Positions 1-10,064 of a stretch of 64,000 nucleotides of DNA are shown piece by piece. The notes beneath the pieces were generated by a model, which searched no databases, had not been told where the DNA came from, and was given only the letters and a program-made list of their open reading frames with translations. Position numbers and translations under genes: made by a program. The stretch's first letter is position 1, and each line of letters starts with the position of its first letter. Source of the stretch: Cephalotus follicularis (taxonomy: Eukaryota; Streptophyta; Magnoliopsida; Oxalidales; Cephalotaceae); the NCBI GenBank assembly GCA_001972305.1, contig BDDD01005715.1, positions 43,574 to 107,573 on the forward strand, in the 5' to 3' direction.

Positions 1-2061
1 AAAGGAATCGTCTTAAGTTGTTTGCCGCTATTTCTGGGTCAAATTCGCGTTCCGAGATCGTTTAGTGGGACAATTTATCGTTTTTATATCTCTAGGGGCG
101 TAATCGTAGATTTTGAAAATTCTTGTTTTCTGTCGTTTAAACGTTTCTTTTTGCAGACAGTACAAATGAATCGTCGTCACGTTTCGAGATCGTTTAGTGC
201 GTCAATTTATCGATTTTATATCTCTAGGGGTGTAATCGTAAAATTTTAAAATTCTTGTTTTCTGTCGTTTCAACGTTTCTTTTTGCAGACAGTACAAATG
301 AATCATCGTAAGTTGTTTGCCGTGATTTTGGGGTAAAATTCGCTTTCTGAGATCGTTTAATGGGTCAATTTATCGTTTTTAAATCTCTAGGGGTGTAATC
401 TTAAATTTTGAAAATTCATGTTTCAGTCCTTTCAACGTTTCTTTTTGCAGACAGTATAAATGAATCGTCGTAAGTTGTTTGCCGCTATTATGGGGTTAAA
501 TTCACGTTCTGAGATGGTTTAACGCGTCAATTTATCGTTTTTATATCTCTAGGGGCGTAATCGTAAATGTCAAAATTTCATGTTTTCAGTCGTTTCAACG
601 TTTCTTTTTGCAGACAGTACAAAGGAATCGTCAAAAGTTGTTTGCCGCTATTTTTGGGTCAAATTCGCGTTTCGAGATCATTTAGTGGGTCAATTTATCG
701 TTTTTATATCTCTAGGGTCGTAATCGTAAATTTTGAAAATTCATGTTTTCAGTCGTTTCAACGTTTCTTTTTACAGATAGTACAAATGAATCGTCATAAG
801 TTGTTTGCCACGATTTTAGGGTCAAATTCGCGTTTCGAGATCGTTTAGTGGGTCAATTTAACGTTTTTAAATCTCTAGGGGCGTAATCGTAAATTTTGAA
901 AATTCGTGTTTTCAGTCGTTTCAACATTTCTTTTTGCAGATAGTAAAAAAGAATCGCCGTAAGTTATTTTCCGCGATTTTGGGATCAAATTCGCGTTTTG
1001 AGATCGTTTTATGGGTCAATTTATTGTTTTTATATATCTAGGGGCGTAATCGTAAATTTTAAAAATTCGTGTTTTCAGTCGTTTCAACGTTTCTTTTTGA
1101 AGACAGTACAAAGGCATCGTCTTAAGTTGTTTGCCGCTATTTCTAGGTCAAATTCGCTTTCCGAGATCGTTTAGTGGGATAATTTATCGTTTTTATATCT
1201 CTAGGGGCGTAATCGTAAATTTTGAAAATTCTTGTTTTCAGTCCTTTCAACGTTTCTTTTTGCAGACAGTACAAATGAATCGTCGTAAGTTATTTGCCGC
1301 TATTATGGGGTTAAATTCACGTTCCGAGATGGTTTAGTGCGTCAATTTATCGTGTTTATATCTCTAAGGGCGTAATCGTAAATTTCAAAAATTCGTGTTT
1401 TCAGTTGTTTCAACGATTCTTTTTGCAGACAGTACAAAGGAATCGTCGAAAATTGTTTGCCGCTACTTCTGGGTCAAATTAGCGTTCCGAGATCGTTTAG
1501 TGGGTCAATTTATCGTTTTCATATCTCTAAAGGCGTAATCGAAAATTTTGAAAATTCATGTTTTCAGTCGTTTCAACGTTTCTTTTTACAGACGGTACAA
1601 ATGACTCGCCGTAAGTTGTTTTCCGCGGTTTCGGGGTCATATTCGCGTTTTGAGATCGTTTAGTGGGTCAAATTTTTTTTTTTATATCTCTAGGGGCGTA
1701 ATCGTAAATTTCAAAAATTCGTGTTTTCAGTCGTTTCAACGTTTTTTTCGCAGACAGTAGAAAGGAATCGTTGTAAGTTGTTTGCCGCTATTTCTGGGTC
1801 AAATTCGCGTTCCGAGATCTTTTAGTGCGTCAATTTATCAGTTTTATATCTCTAGGGCCGTAATCGTAAATTTTGAAAATTCTTGTTTTTAGTCGTTCAA
1901 TGTTTCTTTTTGCATACAGTACAAAGGAATCGCCGTAAGTTGTTTACCGCGATTTCGGGGTCAAATTCGCGTTTTGAGATCGTTTAGTGGGTCAATTTAT
2001 TGTTTTTATATCTCTAGGGGCGTAATCGTAAATTTCAAAAATTCATGTTTTCAGTCGTTTC
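1..2061. repeat. 163-bp satellite array, block 1
   Basis: About 12.6 tandem monomers of a 163-bp satellite. I set the monomer start at CCGAGATCGTTTAGTG. Landmarks then follow in order: ATCTCTAGGGGCGTAATCG, TTCATGTTTTCAGTCG, TTTCAACGTTTCTTTTTGCAG, ACAGTACAAAGGAATCG, GTAAGTTGTTTGCCGC and GGGTCAAATTCGCGTT. The block enters from outside the window, so its left edge is not seen. Copies differ at scattered positions, with recurrent variants such as TTTGAAAATTC against TTCAAAAATTC. No gene is present. The short reading frames here are the satellite read through, since 163 is not a multiple of three and the frame shifts each monomer. Confidence 0.97.
172..187. other. Shortened satellite monomer (junction)
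   Basis: Successive CGAGAT landmarks lie at 53 and 185, only 132 bp apart. This monomer is therefore about 31 bp short. The missing part is the GTTGTTTGCCGC to CAAATTC stretch, and the join is near 178. Confidence 0.8.
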
Positions 2062-2231
2062 TCTAAGAACCCCAAATTCAATTCGTGTACATTATAATAA
2101 TGATTAATAAAATATGCACTTATTTGAATTTAATGTCCAATTATTGCAATTTGTAATTGGTAATTGCTTGGGATGAATTGGGATGCAAGTTGGTGGAAAT
2201 CCAACTTAAGAAAACCTAAATTAACCTTGGA

Positions 2232-2310
2232 CAGCCGACTGTCACAGGGGAGCAGTCGACTGCCTGATGCGTGTGAGGACAGTCGACTGACCAGTGCATC
2301 CAGTCGACTG
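2232..2310 (+). promoter_or_regulatory. Palindromic decamer cluster 1, LTR copy A
   Basis: Four copies of CAGYCGACTG start at 2232, 2253, 2280 and 2301, spaced 21, 27 and 21 bp. The first copy is CAGCCGACTG and the rest are the perfect palindrome CAGTCGACTG. The position near the LTR 5' end matches the other copies. A protein-binding role is inferred from spacing and conservation only. Confidence 0.75.
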
Positions 2311-2860
2311 GAAATTCGACAGCACAGGTGTCTGTGCATGTTTGAAACAGAACATGGCGTGGCATGCAAGGGGACAGGTGTCATGGGCATGCACCAGCTA
2401 CCATGACATGCAAGGAGAGCCCTTGCATGTGCTCTGCATCTTGCAGACCTGCCACCTGCCAGAATCAAGGGAGAAAAGAATAAGAAAACAAGGCATGTGA
2501 GTGAGAGAAGAAATGAGGAAGTGGAGTAAGTGAACCTGGTAATGACTTAAGCTACTGATTGGAATGACTATAAGTGTTACTGAATCTACTGTTACTGTTG
2601 CATGTATCCATAAACATGCATAGATTGAATTGCTGAGATTAAAAGAAGTGTTGGTGAAAGCTTGGAAAAAGGCTTGGAAACATTAAAGAGAAAGATCACT
2701 TGCAATTGATCTTGGGATAGCAAATTGAGGTAGGGGTAGTGTTATGTTTTAGAAGATATGTTCTTGCATTTCATGTATGTTACTTTCTACTTGCATTGAA
2801 CTGATTTGGCATTGAATTGCACTACACATAAACTGTTCTGCCTGCATTCCTGGGCAAAAA

Positions 2861-2973
2861 CAGTCGACTGCCATTGAAAGCAGTCGACTACTCAATTGAT
2901 TCAGTCGACTGGCAAGGCCATGCAGTCGACTACACAACCCAACAGCCGACTGGTTCTTGAGGGCAGTCGACTG
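2861..2973 (+). promoter_or_regulatory. Palindromic decamer cluster 2, LTR copy A
   Basis: Six decamers start at 2861, 2881, 2902, 2923, 2943 and 2964, spaced 20, 21, 21, 20 and 21 bp. Variants are CAGTCGACTG, CAGTCGACTA and CAGCCGACTG. The spacing series is the same as in LTR D, although the spacer sequences have drifted. Confidence 0.78.
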
Positions 2974-4136
2974 TTCTGGGCAGAGATTGCATAATCTTGA
3001 TTGAATTGCTACTGTTTTGCATTGTTATTGATTTGTATATGTTACCATCATAAGGTACATACTATTTGATGTTATTTAACATCATTACTACTGACATTTC
3101 AATGATCGATCGAACTAAGTACTATATGTACAATTTATGATTTAAACATCATTTCCAAATGAAAACTATTGGTTACAAAACTAATACTTTGATTAATGTT
3201 ACTGCATATGCTACTTATGTTAGTATATATATACTGTTTGGTGCTACTAACACCACTACTACTGATAGTTTAAAGGTTGAAACCATTTATAGGTCTTGTA
3301 CCCAAAATAATGATATTTACTATCATTTTCAAAAGAACATTTATTGTTAAAAGAAACTACTGATTTTCCTCCTACATGAGAGGTAACTACCGATCTGTTT
3401 CCTCATCTGGAAACCATTACTGTACTGATATCGTTTCCTCACATGAGATGTACGATTACTGAACTGATATATGTTTCTAAAGAAAACACCTTGATATTGC
3501 ATATTGATTATATATGTAATATTATTACTGATTGTACCGATTGAATTGATTGTCTATGTTTACTGCCGTAGTTAGTGATGGAGGCTATCACTAATTATGG
3601 ATGTGATCCTGGGTGCCAGGAGTTGGCCAGAGTATCACCCCACTGTCTGCAATTGCAGAATTACTGTTAAACTACCCGCCAACGCCGGTAGTAACTGTTA
3701 CCTGTTCTATCATCCTCAGTGTATAGGGTGACAGTTAGGTGGTGCACAGTTGGTGCTAGGAGTTAGCGACATGTGACACCCAAACCACTGAATGAATTGA
3801 TTGTACCCTTGTGCGGTATTTTTGCATATGTATGTTTATGGCCACTTGGCATGACTGACACACTGAAATGATATTTTATATAAACTGTCATACATATTGC
3901 ATTCATATATATTCCTTAGCATGCATTATCTTCCTACTTAGCCAAGTGAGGACAACGGCTAACCCCTACAATTACAGATTGAGCAAGGACGCTCAGAGCT
4001 TGCTGCTGAAGCTTTGAAGAGCTTCTTTTGGTTGTTTCAAGGTTGTTATTTCTGTTGTTGAAATTGTAATGTAATGAACGAATCATACCTCGTTTATATT
4101 GTATTTCCTTGTGTTAAGGATAATGTTGAATTATAC

Positions 4137-4162
4137 CCGCACGTAGTATGGGATGCGTGCGG
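4137..4162 (+). other. Conserved stem-loop near LTR 3' end, copy A
   Basis: CCGCACG (4137-4143) and CGTGCGG (4156-4162) form a 7-bp perfect inverted repeat around a 12-nt loop. The same element occurs at the matching place in LTRs B, C and D. Confidence 0.75.
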
Positions 4163-4285
4163 ATGGCTTGTAAATCTATATTCCGGCTTATTGACTGATT
4201 CCGCATATTGTTATATTCTGTTAATGAAATGCTGGAATATATGTTTAATACTGATATCACCATATATGCTTGTCTAATGTATGGA

Positions 4286-7200
4286 ACCGAGATCGTTTAG
4301 TGCGTCAATTTATCGTTTTTATATCTCTAGGGGCGTAATCGTAAGTTTTGAAAATTCCTGTTTTCAGTTGTTTCAATGTTTTTTTTTCAGACAGGACAAA
4401 GTAATCGTCGTAAGTTGTTTGCCGCTATTATGGGGTTAAATTCACGTTCCGAGATGGTTTAGTGCGTCAATTTATCGTTTTTATATCTCTAGGGGCGTAA
4501 CCGCAAATTTTAAAATTTCATGTTTTCAATCGTTTCAACGTTTCTTTCTGCAGACAGTACAAAGGAATCGTCAAAAATTGTTTGCCGCTATTTCTGGGTC
4601 AAATTTGCGTTCCGAGATCGTTTAGTGGGTCAATTTATCGTTTTTATATCTCTACGGGTGTAATCGTAAAATTTGAAAATTCATGTTTTCAGTCGTTTTA
4701 ACATTTCTTTTTACAGACAGTACAAATGAATCATCGTAAGTTGTTTGCCGCGATTTTGGGGTAAAATTCGAGTTTTGATATCGTTTTGTGGGTCAATTTA
4801 TTTTTTTTATATCTCTAGGGGCGTAATCGTAAATTTTAAAAATTTGTGTTTTCAGTCGTTTCAACGTTTCTTTTTGAAGACAGTACAAAGGAATCGTCTT
4901 AAGTTGTTTGCCGCTATTTCTGGGTCAAATTCGCGTTCTGAGATCATTTAGTGCGTCAATTTATCGTTTTTATATCTCTAGGGGCGTAATCGTAAATTTT
5001 GAAATTTTGAATTTTCAGTCGTTTCAACGTATCTTTTTTTAGAAAGTACAATGGAATCGTCATAAGTTGTTTGCCGTGATTTCGGGGTCAAATTCGCGTT
5101 CCGAGATCGTTTATTGGGTCAATTTATCGTTTTTATAACCTTAGGGGCGTAATCGTAAATTTCAAAAATTAGAGTTTTCAGTCGTTTCAACATTTATTTT
5201 TTCAGACAGTACAAAGTAATCGTGGCAAGTAGTGTGCCGCTATTACGGGGTCAAATTTGCGTTCCGAGATCGTTTAGTGCGTCAATTTATCGTTTTTATA
5301 TCTCTAGGGGCGTAATCGTAAATTTTAAAAATTATTGTTTTCAGTCGTTTCAATGTTTCTTTTTGCAAACAGTACAAATGAATCATCGTATGTTGTTTGC
5401 CGCGATTTCGCGGTCAAATTCGCGTTCCGAGATCGTTTAATGGGTCAATTTATCGTTTTTAAATCTCTAGGGGTGAAATCGTAAATTTTAAAAATTCATG
5501 TTTCAGTCGTTTCAACATTTCTTTTTGCAGATAGTGCAAATGAATCGTCATAAGTTTTTTTCCGCTATTATGGGGTTAAATTCACGTTCCGAGATGGTTT
5601 AGTGCGGTAATTTATCGTGTTTATATCACTAGGGGCGTAATCGTAAATTTCAAAAATTCGTGTTTTCAGTTGTTTCAACATTTATTTTGCCAGACAGTAC
5701 AAAGGAATCGTCGAAAGTTGTTTGCTGCTATTTCTGGGTCAAATTCGCGTTCCGAAATCGTTTAGCGGGTCAATTTATCGTTTTTATATTTCTAAGGGCG
5801 TAATCGTAAAATTTGACAATTCATGTTTTCAGTCGTTTCAACGTTACTTTTTGGAGACAGTACAAAGAAATCATTGTAAGTTGTTTGCCGCTATTACGGG
5901 GTCAAATTCACGTTCCGAGATCGTTTAGTGCGTCAATTTATCGTTTTATGTCTCTAGGGGCGTAATCCTAAATTTTGAAAATTCATGTTTTAAGTCGTTT
6001 CAACGTTTTTTTTTCATACAGTACAAGTGAATCATCGTAAGTTGTTTGCGGTGATTTTGGGGTCAATTTTGCTTTCCGAGATCGTTTAGTGTGTCAATTT
6101 ATCGGTTTTATATCTCTAGTGGCGTAATCGTAAATTTTGAAAATTCATGTTTTCATTCGTTTCAACGTTTCTTTTTGCAGACAATACAAAGGAATCGTCG
6201 TAAGTTGTTAGCCGCGATTTCGGGGTCAAATTCGCGTTCCCAGATCGTGTAGTGGGTCAATTTATCGTTTTTATATCTCTAGAGGCGTAATCGTAAATTT
6301 TGAAAACTCATGTTTTCAGTCGTTTCAACGTTTTTTTTGCAGACAGTACAAAGTAATCGTCGTAAGTTGTTTGCCGCTATTTCTGGGTCAAATTCGCGTT
6401 CCGAGATCGTTTAGTGCGTCAATTTATCGTTTTTAAATCTCCAGGGGCGTAATCGTAAATTTAAAAAATTCGTGTTTTCAGTCGTTTCAACGTTTTTTTT
6501 GCAGACAGTCAAAGTAATCGTGGCAAGTTGTTTGCCGCTATTACGTGGTCAAATTCGCGTTCCGAGATCGTTTAGTGCGTCAATTTATCGTTTTTATATA
6601 TCTAGGGGCGTAATCGTAAATTTTAAAAATTCATGTTTACACTCGTTTCAACGTTTCTTTTTGCAGACAGTACAAAGGAATCGTCGTAAGTTGTTTGCCG
6701 CTATTTCTGGGTCAAATTCGCGTTCCGAGATCGTTTAGTTCGTCAATTTATCGTTTTTATATCGTTAGGGGCCTAATCGTAAATTTTGAAATTTTGAATT
6801 TTCAGTCGTTTCAACGTATCTTTTTCCAGACAGTACAAAGGAATTGTCGTAAGTTTTTTGCCGTGATTTCAGGGTCAAATTTGCGTTCTGAGATCGTTTA
6901 GTGAGTCAATTTATCGTTTTTATATCTCTAGGGGCGTGTAATCGTAAATTTCAAAAATTCGTGTTTTCAGACATTTCAACGTTTCTTTTTGCAAACAATA
7001 CAAAGGAATCGTCGTAAGTTGTTTGCCGCTATTTCTACGTCAAATTCACCTTCCGAGATCGTTTATTGGGTCAATTTATCGTTTTTATATCTCTAGGGGC
7101 GTAATCGTAAATTTAAAAAATTCGTGTTTTCAGTCGTTTCAACGTTTCTTTTTGCAGACAATACAAAATAATCGTGGCAAGTTGTTTGCCGCTATTACGG

Positions 7201-7345
7201 GGTCAAATTCGCGTTCCGAGATCGTTTAGTGCGTCACTTTATCGTTTTTATATCTCTAGGGGCGTATTCGTAAATTTTAAAAATTCGTGTCTTCAGACGT
7301 TTCAACGTTTCTTTTTGCAAACAGTACAAAGGAATCGTCGTATGT
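4286..7345. repeat. 163-bp satellite array, block 2
   Basis: About 18.8 monomers in the same orientation as block 1, lying between LTR copies A and B. The block opens at the CCGAGATCG landmark, out of phase with the satellite left of copy A, and runs in phase into copy B. The stretch at about 5.53-6.40 kb reappears, minus one monomer, at about 13.71-14.4 kb. Shared rare variants include GTTTATATCACTAGG, GGTGATTTTGGGGTCAATTTT and GATCGTGTAGTGGG. No gene is present. Confidence 0.97.
7341..7345. repeat. Target-site duplication, left of LTR B
   Basis: TATGT abuts the LTR terminus. Its partner at 10060-10064 is TATAT, a four-of-five match. Both fall where the satellite consensus reads TAAGT, so the satellite runs on in phase once the LTR and one copy are set aside. 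Confidence 0.75.
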
Positions 7346-7486
7346 TGTCACACCCTGTTATTTCCATTCACGTATAATGGACAGGCATATGTGATGATAT
7401 CAGAAATAAGCATAAATAATATTCCAGCACAATCATAAACAAAATTTGCGGAAGCATTCTATAAGCCGGAATATAACACAAACCAT

Positions 7487-7512
7487 CCGCACGCTTCCCA
7501 TACTACGTGCGG
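7487..7512 (-). other. Conserved stem-loop near LTR 3' end, copy B
   Basis: CCGCACG (7487-7493) and CGTGCGG (7506-7512) pair as a 7-bp stem. The element is seen here in reverse orientation, as expected for the minus-strand LTR. Confidence 0.75.
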
Positions 7513-8684
7513 GTAAAACTAACAATCATCCTTACACAACGAAATACAACATAACGAGGTATGAACCGTTCAGTTTCAATTACAATACGACATCACAAAA
7601 AAAACAACCTTAAATTAACAAAAGAAGCTCCCTAAGCTTCAGCAGCAGTCTCCAAGGTCTTCGCTTAATCTGAAATTGTAGGGGTTAGCCGTTGTCCTCA
7701 CTTGGCTAAGTAGGAAGATAATGCATGATAAGGAATATATGAATGCAACAGGTATGACAGTTTATATATCAAAATAACATTTAAATGAGCCAATATATAA
7801 GCAATCATGCCAAGTGGCCATAAACAATCCATATGCAAGAATACCGCTCAAGGGTACAATCAATTCAACACTCACTTGGGTGTCACATGTCGCTAACTAC
7901 TAGCACCAACTGTGCACCACCTAACTATCACCCTACGCTCCGAAGGTGATAGATAAGGTAACACTTACTACCGGCGTTGGTGGGTAGTTTAACAATCACT
8001 TTCTACGTTGCAGAACACTTGGGTGATACTCTGGCCAACTCCTGGCACCCAGAATCACATTCCGTAGTCAGTGACATCCTCCGTCACTCAACCACGGCAA
8101 TAGCATAGACAATCAATTCAAGCATTTCAATAATAATATCACATATATCAATAATATGCAATATAAAAGTAGTTTTCTTTAGAAACTATAACAAGTCACT
8201 TATCGTACATCTCTTCAGAGGAAAACGATCTCATTTCAATAGTGGTTTCCAATTTGGGAAACAAAACAGTAGGTACCTCTCATATAGGAGGAAAATCAGT
8301 AGTTCATTTGGCAATAATTATTCACTTGAAATGATAGTTGATATCATAATTTGGGTACATAGCCCATAATTGGTTCCAATTATTAAAACACAAGTGATAG
8401 TGGTGTTAAATGACACCAAAACAGTTTATACTAATATGACAGTAGCATATTCAGTATCAATATCACAATCAGTAGCTCTTGTAAATAATAGTTTCCATTT
8501 GAAAATGGTGTTTAAAACCATGAATGGTGCATATAGCACATAGTTCTTTCGATCGTTGCAAAATAAGTAGTAGTGATGTTAAATAACATCAAACAGTGTA
8601 CACTATATGGTGGTAACATATACAATTCAGTAATGGTACCAAACAGTAGCAATTCAATCAATATTAAGCAATTTCTACCCAGAA

Positions 8685-8797
8685 CAGTCGGCTACCATCA
8701 AGATTAGCCGGCTGTTTTGGTTGTGTAGTCGACTGCTTTGCCTTGGCAGTCGACTGTATAGGTTGAGTAGTCGACTGCCAAGGGTGGAAGTCGACTG
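8685..8797 (-). promoter_or_regulatory. Palindromic decamer cluster 2, LTR copy B
   Basis: Six decamers begin (plus-strand starts) at 8685, 8705, 8726, 8747, 8768 and 8788, spaced 20, 21, 21, 21 and 20 bp. Several have drifted at one or two outer bases, yet the spacing is kept to within a base. Confidence 0.75.
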
Positions 8798-9807
8798 CCT
8801 CTGCCCAGAAAAATGCAGAAAAGGCAAGTCATGCACTTCAAGTTCATTTTCCAATCAATTTCAATACATGTAATCATGCAGAAAATAGACATACACTATA
8901 TGCATACTATATCTTCCATAACATATCATTACCCCAACGTCAAATTGCTATCCCAAGATCAATTAAGTTTGATCTTTCACTTTGAGTTCCAAGTCACTTT
9001 CACCAACAATCTTTCAATCCAGCAAGTTCAATCTATGTATGCATGTTTATGTATACATGCATTAGTACCAATAGGCTTAATAACACCAACAATAGCTTCA
9101 ACACTAGGTCATTGAGTCTTAACATCACTCTTACCAATTTACCACTTTCTCTTTGAACTCTATGCTAAATATCATTAAATTTCGGGCTCATGGATCTTAC
9201 TTGTTTTGACAGAAGTTGCATTTATATTTAGGAAACCAGTAACAATATTCATGACATTAACAACAACTAAAATCCATTCCAGAGGTTATAGTCACCAATT
9301 CTACTTGATCCAATCACTACTTTCTATTTCAATTCAAAAGGTTGTTAATTCTAATCCATTAACATAAGATATTTAATCATTTTCCTAGTCATATCATCAT
9401 AACCACAGAGAATTCGGGTTGAGAACTTACCAAGAGACCAAAGCTCCCAAGTCCTCCCTTTGAGCTCTCTAAATCATCCAATGCAAGCTCCAATAATCCC
9501 TCTCTTCACTTAGTGTTTCTCACACTCATTTCACCATTCAATCAGCTAATATAAGTCTCAAAGACTTATGAATTCGTCAGATTCCTCTCTAAGTCACATG
9601 CACTCACATTTCACTCCTTTTCTTTCCATCACATGCATCCCTCTCTTCACTTTTCTCTCATTAATTATCAATTTGTAGGTTGTAGGTCTGCAGAGAACAT
9701 GCAAGCATTCACTTTTGCATGTTTTGGCAGATGGTGAAACGCATGTGCCTCCTACCCATCTGTCATTCTTGTCCCTGCACATGCCAGGAACCTGTCCTGG
9801 GCAATTC

Positions 9808-9887
9808 CAGTCGACTGGATATAGTGGGCAGTCGACTGCCTTCATCACGCGGCAAACAGTCGACTGTTGCCCTATGACAGTCGGTTG
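9808..9887 (-). promoter_or_regulatory. Palindromic decamer cluster 1, LTR copy B
   Basis: Four decamers start at 9808, 9829, 9857 and 9878, spaced 21, 28 and 21 bp. This is the mirror of the arrangement in plus-strand copy C. The last one (CAGTCGGTTG) corresponds to the CAGCCGACTG position of the other copies. Confidence 0.75.
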
Positions 9888-10059
9888 TTTGGGCTGGTTT
9901 AGGGTTTCCTAATCTTTGATACTTCACCAATTGCACATCTATTCAACCCAAGTATTTACCAATCATAGATTTTAATATAATTGGACAAATAAATCAATTA
10001 AAATGTATATTTTATTCTAAATTGGATCAATATACATTAATTGAATTACGGTTATTACA

Positions 10060-10064
10060 TATAT
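10060..10064. repeat. Target-site duplication, right of LTR B
   Basis: TATAT is the partner of TATGT at 7341-7345. The satellite continues directly as TGTTTGCCGC. Confidence 0.75.

Larger units (their letters stand above)
2062..4285 (+). mobile_element. Eroded LTR of a Tekay/Del-like Ty3/Gypsy family, copy A
   Basis: This is a non-satellite segment related throughout to the LTRs at 21552-24385 and 52829-55676. Its left edge aligns with the LTR start (TCTAAGAACC opposite TGTAATAACC). It shares the two decamer clusters, the GGACAACGGCTAACCCC block and the CCGCACG stem-loop, and ends just short of the usual TGTGACA terminus. It is shorter and visibly more diverged than the other copies, so it is probably the oldest here. 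The satellite does not resume in phase: about 75 bp of a monomer is missing across the insertion, and no target duplication is seen. It is a broken fossil with no coding region, best read as a solo LTR whose ends have eroded. Confidence 0.88.
7346..10059 (-). mobile_element. Solo LTR, Tekay/Del-like Ty3/Gypsy family, copy B
   Basis: This is a 2714-bp LTR on the minus strand. On the plus strand it opens with TGTCACACCC and closes with GGTTATTACA, the reverse complement of the family termini TGTAATAACC...GGGTGTGACA. A 5-bp target duplication with one mismatch flanks it and no internal domain is attached. That pattern fits a solo LTR left by recombination between the two LTRs of a former full element. 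Both decamer clusters and the stem-loop are present in inverse order. It is the only copy in this orientation. It looks more diverged than C and D by eye. No protein-coding content is evident. Confidence 0.92.

Noticed and set aside
3159-3350. Short open frames within LTR copies A, B and D (for example 3159-3350, 8813-9115, 22742-23020)
   Set aside because: They are AT-rich, lack domains, are not shared between copies and lie in LTR sequence. They are chance frames.
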